Shown: positions 22,401 to 34,004 of the stretch, piece by piece
How positions within the stretch are numbered: the stretch's first letter is position 1
How the letters are laid out: every line of letters begins with the position of its first letter
From: Ceratodon purpureus
Lineage: Eukaryota; Streptophyta; Bryopsida; Pseudoditrichales; Ditrichaceae
Reading direction: 5' to 3'
DNA: 64,000 nucleotides
Assembly (NCBI GenBank): GCA_014871385.1
Contig: CM026426.1
Location: 90,006,893 to 90,070,892, forward strand
Translations under genes and position numbers: made by a program
The notes under the pieces: model-generated
Told to the model about the DNA's origin: nothing
The model's database searches: none
Seen by the model: the letters and a program-made list of their open reading frames with translations, nothing else

Positions 22401-23613
22401 CACTGCACTCCGAAGGTTGGCCGGGTCATGGGAACAAAACCTCCGTACTGATTGCCACCTATGGAAGTTGGAGGATCTCCTCCTGCACGTCCAACAGCCG
22501 GTGAAGCTACCCAAGGCTGCGAATGAAGATTCTGTTGCTGGAGTAACTGGTGTTGCGGAGGAGAAGGAATCCATGGAGGTGGTCCTTGAGGATGGGGAGG
22601 CATTGACCAGGTAGTGCCATGAGGCATAGGTGGTGGTGCGCCATTCCATGGCGCTTGACTCGGATGGTAGCTCCACGATGGATTCCAAATCCATCCCTGC
22701 GGAGTGTACTGCCACTGTCCTGACGGTGGCTGCTGTCTGCGAGATGAGTCGCTACCCTGTGAGGCTGCTGGCGCCTGAGATGGAGTTGGGGAATCGGTGG
22801 ACCCACGTCCAGGGGTTGGAAATGCAAAGTTTGTCTCCCACGGCGATGCCACTCCCGGAGCTGGGTTGGCATGCTGCTTCGTCTTTCTATTCGAGGGATG
22901 CATCTCAGACTCTGTTCTTCCGAAGGCGTTTTCATACGTTGCATGGTTTTCTCCAAGACCTAACAAGAGACATTCACACTCATCACTACTGAAATGTCAT
23001 TTGTGGATTAAGTTTTACAAGAAACAGAATCATTACGTAATCCATACGTCTACAAAATCGTTAATAAAAAACCCTAACTCTATCACGTTTAGCTACATCA
23101 CCTGTTTCGCTACTTCGCATGGGAGCTCTGTAAAGAGTTATTCACCACTTTATATATTTCATTGTGCATGATCATTCAGCTAACGAGCTTTGTGACAGAT
23201 TAGAATCAAACCTATGATCAATAAAAGACTTCTCCACATCTCTAGCCCTCTCGATAGCGGAGTAGGGTTTATAACGACATCTAGAACAGACCGTACTCGT
23301 TCATTTTTCTTTGCACCGCAACAGACAACAACCGTATTTAATTCCATGCAAATTTTCGGTGGCTTCACCACCTTCCAAACAATGGGTTCTTGTTAGCAGC
23401 GTACCAGGGATAGACTTGCGCTCCGTTCTCTGACGCTGCTGATCCGATGACGCACTGGTAGTGCTCATGGTTTGAGGCACTCTCGCTTCTAATTGCTTCG
23501 TTCGCCCACCTCCTTGCAACCTGGAACTCCTACGCGGCTCGGTGTGTACTGCCGGAGACGACAACTGTGTTTCCTCAAATTTGCTGGGCCTTGGTGGCCG
23601 ATAAGAGTCTCGC
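19462..23613 (-). CDS. CACTA accessory transposase, Transposase_24 (Ptta/En/Spm) type, exons 2-7
   Basis: Six exons on the minus strand: 23613-23405, 22959-21725, 21513-21436, 21170-20280, 19978-19871 and 19758-19462 (TAA). With exon 1 at 40438-40272 all phases fit, giving an uninterrupted 994-residue protein. Exon 3 starts with a Gln/Pro/Trp-rich low-complexity region (residues 150-290). It then has a charged helical domain with EDQWERLKDYWELPS and NINRTGRNGYAGKAAM near residues 500-535, resembling the plant Transposase_24 signature. Exon 5 has a leucine-rich coiled coil, then a basic tail (SKRGRKQTSTVKKSNRKK). The last exon has the small beta-rich domain often found at the C-terminus of such proteins. 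It is likely a nuclear, DNA-binding partner of tnp2. Family assignment is by motif. Confidence 0.75.
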
Positions 23614-23755
23614 CTGCAGGAGAAAAAAACCAATAAGCCCTAGCTGTTAAACAATTCGTGCACAGTTCGGCTGGTATGACGCTATACTTACCATGTAAGA
23701 CGTGCTACTGACTACCGTGTAAACGATAAAGACTGCTGTGTCATATACCCATGCC

Positions 23756-23850
23756 CAGGGTTGTCACGGTCGTCCGGGACGCTCGGGACGTGGGGACGTC
23801 CGCGGACGTCCGCCAGCGCCAGGGGACGTCCTGTGACTTAGAAAAAAAAA
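23756..23850 (+). repeat. hAT left terminus with GACGTCC subterminal repeats
   Basis: The terminus CAGGGTTGTCACGG is followed by GGGACGTGGGGACGTCC, GCGGACGTCC and GGGGACGTCCTG. GACGTC is a palindrome with an ACGT core. The same motif recurs at the right end but not in the internal GC blocks, so it marks ends, as expected for transposase-binding sites. Confidence 0.75.
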
Positions 23851-23859
23851 ATCACCCGC

Positions 23860-24150
23860 ATAGGTTTCACCCCGGGGTGAAACCACATCTTCTACGCGGC
23901 GGAGGGGTTGCGGGGGAGGGTGCGGCCGTCGCCGCGGAGCGGGGGGGGCCGTCGGACGCGTCGGGAAGGGGCCGTCCCCGGCGACGGCCCCTTGCCGTCG
24001 CCGCGGTGGGGGGGGCCGTCCCCGGCGACGGCCCCTTGCCGTCGCCGCAGAGCGGGGGGCCGTCCCCGGCGACGGCCCCTTCGACGGCGGTGACAGTCCA
24101 TGATCGGACGGCCCCTCGTTGACTTACGGCCTCGACGGCCGTCCTCCGTT
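23860..24150. repeat. GC-rich block 1 (GGCCGTC / CGACGGCC repeats)
   Basis: Almost pure G+C with iterated GGCCGTCCCCGGCGACGG and GGCCGTCG units. It is upstream of the hAT transposase, about 250 bp before its start codon. Long open frames here on both strands are by-products of base composition. Confidence 0.8.
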
Positions 24151-24175
24151 GATTTTTAGGGCTTACCCCTTGGCA

Positions 24176-24210
24176 TTTCAGGGAATGAGTATAAAAGACC
24201 CCTCCTGAAA
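24176..24210 (+). promoter_or_regulatory. TATA box within an inverted repeat, hAT transposase promoter
   Basis: TATAAAA at 24190-24196 lies between TTTCAGG (24176-24182) and its complement CCTGAAA (24204-24210). It follows GC block 1 and precedes the ATG by about 210 bp. Confidence 0.5.
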
Positions 24211-24401
24211 GTTGCCATTACACTTCTGAATTGTACTCCATTTGCTACTAGTTGCACTAATATACGTGTGTATCTGTTGCATGGTGAACGGCGGCGTTCA
24301 GAAGTGTGTTGAATTGGAGCTTCTTCGGAGGCTCTAGTTCTCTTGAGGACGTGGTACCCCGATTTTTTGAAGTTTTTCCGGGCGATCTATCAAGTGCACC
24401 A

Positions 24402-27386
24402 ATGGCGTCTAAAAGTTACTCCCCATGGTATACCGAAGTCCATATGATCGATGCGGAGAAGAAGAAGACTGAGATGGTTCAATGTATGCTATGCAAGAAC
24501 ACTTTCGCAAAGAGGATTGAGCGGATGCTCAGTCATTTGGGCTATGACAAAGTTCTAGGGGTACGGACTAGTGGAGTAGGTCGTTGCACTAATTTGTCAC
24601 CCGCTATACTGTCCTTGTTCAAGAATTGCGGTGGCAAATTCCCTAACGACTCCTGAATATTCATGTCGGAGCAGAGTACTTCCCCGGTGACTCGTGGCAA
24701 TATATCCCCGAGAGTGAACACTCCCATGGATGTGGACTCATGCGCTGGATCCCGGGTTTCTACTCCGAAGAATGAACCCGTTTTATTTGGTGAGGGTGTA
24801 CCTTTCATTTCCACTTTTCCGGGGGAAGGTAGTGGACCGTTTCCTCCTTTGAAGGCAAAGAGGCAATCTACCCTTCAAGAGGGCTTCGAAGAGACTCAGA
24901 GGCGGGAATGCGACAAAGCATGGGCCACATTTTTTTACGAGAACAGTATCTCGTTTAACGTGGCTCAGAGTGCCTCTTTCAAGGACGCGGTGTTGAAGAC
25001 GTCCAACATGAAGAGATCATACAGACCTCCATCTTACCACCATCTCCGAACAAATTTACTAGCCCAAGCAAGGACTGATTTGGAGACTTCCTTGAATGAT
25101 AGGATTTTTTCAAGTGTTAGGAAGTACGGGGGAACGTTGGCCCTGGATGGGTGGACTTCTGTAAGCAGTCGCCCTCTAATAAACGCAATGCTGGTATCTC
25201 CAGCTGGTGAGTTATTCTTGGGAGCCGTTGACACGAGTGGGAAAGAGAAGGATGCTGTTTTCGTAGCAACCGTCATTGAGAAGTTTATCCAACAAGTTGG
25301 AGAACAGAACATCATTCAAGTATGCTACGATAATGCTCCGGTGATGCTTAATGCCGGAAAGTTGGTCCAAGCACTCTATCCATCCATATTTGTCCAAGGA
25401 TGTGCTGCCCATGCGATGGACCTTTTGTTGGAGGATTGGAGTAAGATGAAGTGGGTGAAGGAGCTCCTAGATCGGGCTAAGAACTTGGTTAAGTTCATAA
25501 AGATAAGGCAAATGCCACTCTCGGTATTTTGAAAGCACGAGGCAAAACTTAGCTTGCTGATGCCTGGTCAGACTAGGTTTGCATCGCACTACATTATGAT
25601 TTCGCGTCTACTGAAGGTTCGAGGAGCATTGGAGCAGAGCGTTGTGGATCCTGAGTGGAGAAACTACGAAACGAAGAAGACCTTATCTGCCCGTGACAAA
25701 GCGAAGATCTCACGCGATGTCAAGAGGGTTGTCTTGGATGACGTTTTCTGGGAGCAATGTGCAAACTTCAAGTGGATGACGAGTCCCGTTGTATATGCCC
25801 TACGAGAGTTTGATGCGAAGGAATCGGCATTGGGTAAAGCCTACGTCGTTCTCCGCAACCTTGAGAAGCATGTTCTCTCTTTACGCCATGAGCCCTTCAA
25901 ACTAGACTCAGACAATGCTGATTACTGCGAGGACTCATTTTACGAGCGTAAAGCCATGATTAAATCACCCTTACAGTGTGCTGCTGCGCTTCTAAACCCT
26001 TATCTTATTGACGATGAGGACCTTCGCAATGATACTGATGCAATGGCATCGGCGAAGGAGGTCTTGTTGTCGATGGCTCCTCCGACACTGAAGAAAGTGG
26101 TCATAGAAGAGTTCTTTGCATTTCGTGAAGCTTATCCTCCGTTTCGTGACGTACGTGAATCCTCTAAGTCACAACTGCCGCCTTCTGGTTGGTGGAATAT
26201 ATACGGATCCGCTGGTAAATTCATTTCCCCAATTGCAAAAAGGATTTTAGCTCAGCCCCTGTCTTCTTCTTCATGCGAGCGGAATTGGAGTAGCTACTCC
26301 TTTGTCCACGACAGGAAGCGAAACCGTTTACTTCCGGAGAGGGCTAATGACCTCGTGTTTGTGTATACAAATTCCAAGATAATTTCCCAGTCCAAGTTGA
26401 GTGCCTTAGGCAGGTTCTACGGGGAGTTGGAGGGGAAGGAGGATCCGAAGGCCGTGGAAACCGAGGATGTTGACTACTCTAGTGAGTCTGATGTTGATCT
26501 ACCCTTCGATGATCTATCAATTGACCCCCCCATCGAGGCCCCACTCGACGACCTCGAGGTGTCTCCGAAAGGAAAATCCCGTTGTTCTCCTGCGCCAATG
26601 GAGCGTGCTTTCGAGTATGATGATGTCGAAGAAGAAGGTAATAACGAGGAGGATACGATTCCTCTTTCCTCTTTTTTGAATGGAGACGGTTTATTAAACA
26701 GTGATAAGATTCTCCGGGGAGGATCCTCTCATACTACCGTGGATTTGGTCATACCAAAGAAAGAGGGAGACCCCACCATTGATACTTCTAAGGTTGTTTC
26801 TCCAAACTTCAACCGCCTGAAGGACGATATGGTTCCACCCACTACAAAGGAGGATGTGCCCGTACCCGTATCGGGTGCATCTCGCACATTGTTTGGAACT
26901 GCAAAGACTAGGGTCCAAGTTGGTGGGTTCGAATCGTCCACGAGGTTGGTTGAGTTGTCTAAAAAAATGAAGGCAGATGCTAAGGCTGCTGAAGTAGCGG
27001 AGAAATGTAGGAAGAGATTGGTCCGAACCCGACAAGCGGACCCGGGCCTCCTCTCTACTGATGTCGGACTTCCAATTGGGAATCTCTTTGGGCCGAAGTT
27101 GGCTTTGGGAAAACCGGACATATTTCCTGAGAAACCCCCTGCTAGAGCCACGTCCAAGCGAAAGGCTATAGACAAGACTCAGAAGGTGTTGGCTTTCAAT
27201 CCTGGTAGGCCAAAAACTCCTTTGGATGACCCGAATGGCCCAAAGAAATTCCTGAACCCATTCGAGTCAAAGAAGAAGAGTAAGGCGAGGGTGAAGAAGG
27301 TACGCGAGAGCGATGGCGATGACGAATACGATTCTTCCGGTCCTAGTGGGGCCAAAGTGAAGGACGACAGCGATTATGTGGCCTGA
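24402..27386 (+). pseudogene. hAT transposase (BED finger, DUF659, hAT dimerisation), two stops
   Basis: From the ATG at 24,402 one frame runs to 27,386 (994 sense or stop positions). A BED-like zinc finger (VQCMLCKNTF...HLGYDK) is near residue 27. The DUF659/RNase H-like core follows with LALDGWTS near 247 and FVQGCAAHAMDLLLED near 330. The C-terminal dimerisation domain has SSSSCERNWSSYSF near 620. In-frame TGA codons at 24654-24656 and 25530-25532 (positions compatible with former CGA arginines) break the protein. An unusual extension of about 340 residues after the dimerisation domain is acidic, then Lys/Pro-rich. It converges with the RING gene. Confidence 0.88.
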
Positions 27387-27747
27387 TTGGGCACGATAGT
27401 TAGAAGGCGGCATTTCCAGTGCACCACCCTAGAATGCCACTCTTTTATGAATGTCCATTTCTAGAAACCATTATCATATTATATCTCATTTAAGCGGTGG
27501 TGCTTGCCTCTTCAATATTGTCCTCCACGTTGTGTACTTATTTTTACTTTGATTGTACTTCTCGCAATTTCTTTCTCGTAATGAATGTACACAATCTACA
27601 TATGAAGTTCGATGCATCTAAGTACTAACAATTCTTTCAACACAAATGCAACTCCGATAAAACATAAATGAAATTGTATTAAAACCAGAGGTAATTTTTG
27701 CAAGTACATATAGAAGTAGTGTAAAGTCCATACACCCGGCTCCGCAA

Positions 27748-27794
<47 letters not shown>

Positions 27795-27876
27795 TGCTCT
27801 AAATACGACTATCACCCAGTGTATTGTCACATTAACCGTAGTAATGCGGGTACCATGTCCAACGTAAATACTCTAC
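27387..27876. other. Convergent 3' region between hAT transposase and RING gene
   Basis: 490 bp of A/T-rich sequence serving as shared 3' flank. It contains the AT microsatellite and AATAAA-like stretches, but no gene. Confidence 0.5.
27751..27793. repeat. (AT)n microsatellite, about 21 units
   Basis: An uninterrupted AT dinucleotide run. Confidence 0.98.
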
Positions 27877-30800
27877 TCAACGTCCATTGTTTGCATTTGA
27901 CCTCCGAGTTTGGCGTCGCTGGCTTGGATGTGTAATCGTACCCCCCGATCGATATTCTTCTTCCACGCGATCCAAAGAACGACGATTATCTTCCCCCCAT
28001 TCGGGATCATCTTCATAAGGGTTGTCTCGATTGCGCTTCTTGGAATTCTTCCCGTTCCACAACTCCTTTGCCTTGTCAATCTTGGCTACTGTTTCTTGCA
28101 CAATCTTCTCAATCCTATTGCGTGACCAACGAGAGGAATTATCCTCCGCACGAAGTGCCCTCCTCCAGTCGTTAACTATTTTCTGAAGAGCATCGTCAAA
28201 CTTCTCAGTGATCACCCAGTAGTCTAGGTCCGAATATTTGAAGGATTCCTCTGTAAAAGTGCGACGATGCAGAATGGCTTCTTCTAGTTTGGCCAATACA
28301 AGTGCCCTACCAACCGGGGTTCTGTCATACATCTTGTACTCATCAAGTTGGCCATAGTCCCGTTCTACTTCTCTTCTCTTACCGTCGGCATCTACCACAA
28401 CTTCCGGTTTTGGAAACCGGAAGAAGCGATTGCGATGTATACTCCAATGTCCACCGAAGTTCCTACAAAAAAATTCTCGGTCCTTGGCATCCGGAATTTC
28501 ACTTGCCCTCATCTCCACCTCATAGTCGTGTGTCATCCATGAAAAATCGTCCATTCCGGCATCGTTAGCCGTAGATAGTTGGTGAGTCATTGTCTCCGGG
28601 TTCCAAGCCAGTGATTTGCCCCAATCATAATAATTCAGCTCTTTCTTAGGTAGTTGGTCTAGTGGTAAATTCCACCGATCAAACTCATGCCCAGGCGGCA
28701 TCACGTGTTGTAGTCCCAGCATCTCGTAAAAACGTGAACTAATTGGGGAGCGACACATAACACACTGTTTGTTGTTTAAAGCAGCCTTCGCGATGCAGGT
28801 TATGTGGAACTTGTGATTACAATTTCCCATCTGAAAGGCCCCTTCCGGCCCAAAATATTGTTGACAGATGGGACACGTTTCCTTCGAATATTCCTCCGAC
28901 GGTTTGCGGGTATGGATAACCACACGTTTCGATTCATCCAAATGAGATGATAGTACATCGTACGGCATCCACCCCTCCTCGACCTCTAGCGCCCAGTCAA
29001 TGACCCCTTCTTTATTTTTGGAACTATGTAATGTGCGCTCCATCATTTCTCCTACATCGCGCCATATCGTGATTTTTGTAGCATCCTCGCCGCCTTTGGC
29101 TGCTGCCTCGTTATACTTCTGTAAAGATGATTGGATAGCTTCTTCGACATCCATAGAAGTAATTGCACATTTCTTCATATCCTGTTGTGCTCTAGAGACT
29201 ATTGTCTCCTTATCTCGTAGTTTGTGGACCCAACCAAGCCATGATAATGCCCTTATGGAAGATGGTGTATCATCTACCATCTTTATGGTGGTCTTCAGCC
29301 TTTCCAGTTCCGTACGGGCCTCGTCTCTTTCCCTTCTAGCCACCTCCAAATCCCGTAAAAGAATGTCTAATTCTATTGAATCATCCATTGGCCCTTTTCC
29401 TCTATCCTCATGTCCTGGTGTTGCTTGGCTAGAGCCAATGTCCAATGGAAGTGGACCAGATGTCATTTTAGACTTCTGAGACGCCATCCCTTGTGTGGCC
29501 CCATCTCCACTTTTATTTGAGAATTTAGAAAGGCCAAGGTCATCGGAATCCTCACCATCGCTCTGTACTTCAATGATACGATCCTTTCCTTCCACCTTCA
29601 CCACTTCCTTCTTCACCGTAGGCTTCACTTCTTTTGTTTTGTTTTTCTCCTTCTCTACCGGGTGGTAGATTTTGCACTCTTCCAATTGTGCAAAAAAACT
29701 CATCTTCACATGGTCCAACCTTCTTGTCAAACTCTTGATTTGTTCCGTTGCATCCATTAAATCCTTACTCAGAGCCACGTTCTCTTCGCCTAACTTCACA
29801 CGGTCTTCCAGAAGAGGCTTAATGGAAGATGCCAAAGTGTCAAAGCCAAGGGCACCCTGTATCATGCCCGGAGGGATACTTCCAAATGCATGAGCCATAT
29901 TTATGAGATCTGGTGCCATAGCGCCTAATACGGAAGCCCCTTCTTTCAGGGTGTGTGCAATCTTCAACACATTATGAATTTGTTGCACTTCCTCCGTGGT
30001 TTTTCTTGCAGCGTCTCCCTCTGTGGTATTCTCTAAGCCCCCACGCTGTTCATCAGAGGACACCTCCGTCAATTTGATGCTAAAATCTAGTAACTCCTTC
30101 AATGATTCATTGTTTGGCATCGACTTCACCAGCTCCATAATCTCCGAAATGGATTGAACTGCATCCTTTGTGCTATCCTCTTCGGTAGGCACTTGTACTA
30201 TTGCCAAGGAACTTGGACCATCATCCACTGAACGAGGGTTGGAGCATCCGGCTTCCGCAGCCGTAAGATGTGTTGAGCAGTCATTGTCCACCTCCACTTC
30301 CACCTCATCTACGGCTGCCTTGCCCTTTGTATCGTTGGAAGATTTCACCGTGATTTCCAGGTCTGCTCTAGGAATAGTAGGGGCATTAGTTTCTGTGGCA
30401 ACGGGGAACATCGTAGCGATCACATTGGCAATGGCAACGGGCTTCTTTTCCTCTGGACGATGCGGAGTTTCATTCTGTACTTTTTTTACTTCATTCTTCG
30501 GAAAGCTCTTTAGATGTGGCCACTGCCGCTTTCGGAACTCCGCTACAACCTTCTGTGCTTGCAAAGGATCGATCAGATATAAATCCGGAATGTCTCTTAC
30601 CATCCATCCAATTTGCAACGGCCTGTCTTTCGTAGTGGGGTACGTACACCAACTAATCTTCCGCTTCAATATTAGCTCCGCATATACCATACTGCAAATG
30701 GTATAATTGAAATGGCCTTTGCTGGGCTTCCGTTGCCCAAACATAGTAGTCCAGACTTCATATGCCCGATGCAAGAAATGGTCATCCATGCATGACCAGG

Positions 30801-31047
30801 GCTTGCAACTAAAAGTCCGTGTGTTCATCTCGTGTTCTTCTCGGGGCCACAACTTGTCAATGTGATACATCTTCACATACTTCTTACACTCCTTGAAAGT
30901 CCAGAAAATCTCCCCTACAGATTCCCAGCCTTCTTCTGCTACAATGTTTTTGTTGTCTAGGATCTCCCAAGAAAAGTTGTGGCACATTCCCTTCGGCCTG
31001 TTCCTCTTCCCGGTTCCTCCAATCTCATCATGTTCCGGATCCGCCAT
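27877..31047 (-). CDS. Large RING-H2 protein with SUMO-interaction-like motif (hAT cargo, putative E3 ligase)
   Basis: An uninterrupted single-exon frame of 1056 residues. The N-terminal domain (residues 30-180) has ECKKYVKMYHIDKLW and MVYAELILKRKISW and is shared with the next hAT gene. A low-complexity acidic middle follows, then coiled coil at about 430-480 and 570-600 (RRERDEARTELERL). DRIIEVQSDGEDSDD near residue 495 fits a SUMO-interaction motif (two hydrophobics, x, hydrophobic, acidic run). A RING-H2 finger (CPIC...CNHKFHITC...CVMC) lies at about 724-766 with all eight zinc ligands. The C-terminus is highly charged. SIM plus RING is the layout of SUMO-targeted ubiquitin ligases; that function is inference. 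It is transcribed from GC block 2 and converges with the transposase. Confidence 0.8.
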   Translation of the reverse strand: MADPEHDEIGGTGKRNRPKGMCHNFSWEILDNKNIVAEEGWESVGEIFWTFKECKKYVKMYHIDKLWPREEHEMNTRTFSCKPWSCMDDHFLHRAYEVWTTMFGQRKPSKGHFNYTICSMVYAELILKRKISWCTYPTTKDRPLQIGWMVRDIPDLYLIDPLQAQKVVAEFRKRQWPHLKSFPKNEVKKVQNETPHRPEEKKPVAIANVIATMFPVATETNAPTIPRADLEITVKSSNDTKGKAAVDEVEVEVDNDCSTHLTAAEAGCSNPRSVDDGPSSLAIVQVPTEEDSTKDAVQSISEIMELVKSMPNNESLKELLDFSIKLTEVSSDEQRGGLENTTEGDAARKTTEEVQQIHNVLKIAHTLKEGASVLGAMAPDLINMAHAFGSIPPGMIQGALGFDTLASSIKPLLEDRVKLGEENVALSKDLMDATEQIKSLTRRLDHVKMSFFAQLEECKIYHPVEKEKNKTKEVKPTVKKEVVKVEGKDRIIEVQSDGEDSDDLGLSKFSNKSGDGATQGMASQKSKMTSGPLPLDIGSSQATPGHEDRGKGPMDDSIELDILLRDLEVARRERDEARTELERLKTTIKMVDDTPSSIRALSWLGWVHKLRDKETIVSRAQQDMKKCAITSMDVEEAIQSSLQKYNEAAAKGGEDATKITIWRDVGEMMERTLHSSKNKEGVIDWALEVEEGWMPYDVLSSHLDESKRVVIHTRKPSEEYSKETCPICQQYFGPEGAFQMGNCNHKFHITCIAKAALNNKQCVMCRSPISSRFYEMLGLQHVMPPGHEFDRWNLPLDQLPKKELNYYDWGKSLAWNPETMTHQLSTANDAGMDDFSWMTHDYEVEMRASEIPDAKDREFFCRNFGGHWSIHRNRFFRFPKPEVVVDADGKRREVERDYGQLDEYKMYDRTPVGRALVLAKLEEAILHRRTFTEESFKYSDLDYWVITEKFDDALQKIVNDWRRALRAEDNSSRWSRNRIEKIVQETVAKIDKAKELWNGKNSKKRNRDNPYEDDPEWGEDNRRSLDRVEEEYRSGGTITHPSQRRQTRRSNANNGR

Positions 31048-31275
31048 AGTAACCTCGTTTTAAACAAAAACGATATGGTTTTGTTTTAAAGAAAACAAGG
31101 AGTTGATAAATGACGTTTACAAAATAACGAATACAGAAAATTCAAAAACTCCCCCCCCCACAATAAAAAGGGACCCCCATCTCCTCACCCCCACGTACCA
31201 ACAAGCTCCCAAGTGAATTGGGAAACTGTAGCAATAGGAGAGGGACTATTGAGGAGAGTGAAGTGAGGAAGTGGG
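31048..31275 (-). other. 5' leader of the RING gene
   Basis: About 230 bp between the ATG and GC block 2, with a C-run near 31,150 and a CACTTCCTCACTTCACTCTCC-like pyrimidine-rich stretch beside the block. No other gene. Confidence 0.4.
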
Positions 31276-31830
31276 GGACGGCCGTCGCCATATATGGCGA
31301 CGGCCCCCAACCCTACGGCCGTCCCCCCGAGCCTAGTGCCGTCGCCACCCGATCCTACGGCCGCGGCCAATGGCCGTCGTCCCAAACCTGATGACGGCCG
31401 TTGGGGGACGTCGGGTCGGGGGCCACGGCGACGGCCGCGGAGGCCCGTTCCTCCGCGGCCGTCCCATCGGGCCGTGTCCTCGGCGACGGCCGTCCGATGA
31501 AGGCCGTCACCGAGGGGACGGTCTTGGAGACGGCCCCCGAGGGGGCGGCTTGCGGCCCTCCGATCGCGGCCGTCCCCGCGGCCGTCGCCGTCCGATGGCG
31601 GCCGACCGCGCGGCGACGGCCGCGTAGACGGCCTTGGAGACGGCCGCGGGGACGGCACCGTCGGCGACAGCCCGCGGCCGTCCGATCGGGGCCGTCTCCA
31701 AGGCGACGGCCGTTCGATCACGGCCGCGATCGAAGGGCCGTCCCCGCGGACGGGCCCTCGCGGAGACGGCCCACAGCCGTGGAAACGGCCCCCGACCGTG
31801 GATACGAGGCCGTCGCGGCCGCGGGAAATT
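31276..31830. repeat. GC-rich block 2
   Basis: Iterated GGCCGTCCGATCG, GACGGCC and CGCGGCCGTCC units over about 550 bp. It lacks the GACGTCC motif of the element ends. It is upstream of the RING gene. Confidence 0.8.
31280..31305 (-). promoter_or_regulatory. TATA-containing perfect palindrome, RING gene promoter
   Basis: A 26-bp perfect palindrome made of GGCCGTCGCCATA and its complement. The centre CCATATATGG is both TATA-like and an exact CC(A/T)6GG CArG box. It lies at the inner edge of GC block 2, about 245 bp before the RING start codon. Confidence 0.55.
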
Positions 31831-33780
31831 TCCCTCCCCCCCCTTTTTTAAAATACAAATGAAAAAAACATATAATGCTACATTTTCCGACCACATATTA
31901 CACTAAACCTGTTAATTTCTTTCACCAATTAAAATGAGAACAGCAGTTAATGTAAACATGAATTAAAATACTTCATGGTATGCAAAGCATCTAAATTCTT
32001 CAACGAGTCATTATTCCGTACGCTCCACTGAAGTTAATGTATGTGTCATTGATTCGAATCATTATTTCTGTTGTTTCTATCCTACGCATTTCAAGGTGGT
32101 CTATCATCGCACTCCAAAAGTTCCTTGCAGAAATCGAACTCATCTAAACTTGTTTCAGAAATTGTAATCTAAATAGTTCTCCGTCTTCTTATTCTCCGCT
32201 TTGATTTTTTGTTTTTTTAAATACATAAGTGCTTCTATTATACTTTCATTAAACGGCTTCATATTATCAATTTAATTCGAGTTACCATCTCTTTATGTAC
32301 TTTTAACGTTCCTCCCTCTATACAATTTCCACTTTCGAATATTGTTTTCATTTACCTCTTCTTTATTTTCCTCTATGTTTATCCCCCTCTAGTTTATGCC
32401 CTTTTTTTAACGTCTAATTTGTCTAATTTAGAACTTCAACCCTCGAAGCTCCATAAATGTCATTTCGTGAATTTCTTCCTTTCATATCGTTTTGATCGTT
32501 CGTATTTCGATTTATTTCCTCCATGACCCATGTTAAAGTATATTTTACTAATTCGACCACTATTCCACCATTTTACCTGTTAAATTCTCTCATTCGTGCT
32601 TGTTAAATTCTCTCATTGTGTCATTAGTAAGTGATTACTTTTGTACGTATGTACTATACATTGTACAAGTTAGAATCCAATTCCATATTTATATTTACGT
32701 TAAAGTGTATATGAATAAACATATATTTGTATAGAGTATAATGTAAATGTGTTACCTAATTTATTTATTTTATTTCATATAAGTTGCAAGGTACAACTCA
32801 ATTCTGGGCGTTGGAAACTAGAATTGTTTATAAAAACAATGATTTCAATTATAGTCGTTCACAAATTGGCATTATTCAGTGACGGTTGAATGTTTTCTGT
32901 TTTAATTTTGTTTTTACTATTATCCCTTCCTCATCTCATAATGTGAGCTAGTGATTTTTTTTTTTTTTTTAATGATAACACAGTACTACGGTATGGAAGT
33001 TTGTAAAATAAAAGACATTAAAGAGCAAGGAGAGTTTTTATATTTCATATAACTCTAAACCAGCCAGGAGAAATTAGAATTGGACCATTTGTTATGAAAA
33101 CAATGATTTGAGTTTTATTCTTCCATGAATTGCATAATCCCAAGAGAATTGAATGTTTGTTTTGGTTTATTTCACTTTATTATTATCTCCAGTTTCTCTC
33201 ATAATCTAAACTACTATTTATGTTTTTATTTTTGATTCTACCATAATACTAAAGAACGAGAGTATGTAAAATTAAAGAAATAAAACTGGGGTAAATCATT
33301 CCATTAAAAATTAGAGTCAAAGAATCTATATAAATATTTTCATTGTATACCACTAATCGAAAAGAAATTGGATCTATATTTCTAAGAGATTACCCTAAAC
33401 CGTAAACCGGTGAAATATAAATGCAAATCTCTTAACCATTTAAACGTAAGGTGCACCGCATGAAAAACCAAGTGTGTACATCAATTTATGCGTTGAATTA
33501 CTTCTAGTGCATTCTCTCCGCGATGTTCCTCTTATCATATTGTTGTTGACATTTACTCTTTTGATTCGTTAGTATAAAATGTTAATTCATTACCGTATGC
33601 TAAAACATGAGTAACTTCGTTTCTTTAAATGACAATTGGTAAAAACTGTTTTAGTGTACCCACAATGTTTACGGTTCTTTCCATTCAATAGGATATATAT
33701 TCTTCTTCATAAACGTGTTGACATTATTTGTAGATCCTAGGGGGTTATCCACCCCCAAAGAACCAAAATATCACATAGTT
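31831..33780. other. A/T-rich spacer at the centre of the hAT
   Basis: About 1.95 kb of A/T-rich DNA between the divergently oriented RING gene and the 35-kb gene. It holds a T run at 32,957-32,970 and many short pyrimidine-rich stretches, but no open frame or RNA gene that I can support. The base composition contrasts sharply with the GC blocks on either side. Confidence 0.6.
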
Positions 33781-33891
33781 CATTGGATCCCAATTTCAAA
33801 CGTCGACCCTACCTCCCCGATCACAGGATCTTCAGGACATTCCCCACAATATCCGGGATATGTCTGAATTTTCCATTTGTAGGAGATATGC

Positions 33892-33925
33892 TGTCCAAAC
33901 AATCCCAAGTGGGATTGTTTGGGAC
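33892..33925. repeat. Short inverted repeat before GC block 3
   Basis: GTCCAAACAATCCC and GGGATTGTTTGGGAC face each other around a 4-bp loop, just outside a G/A-rich stretch leading into GC block 3. Confidence 0.75.
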
Positions 33926-34004
33926 AAGAAGGAGGGGGGAGAGTAGGGGAGGAGCGGGGGGAGGAGAGGAGAGAAAACACAAGGGGAGGGGAGTTCCTTC
34001 GACC

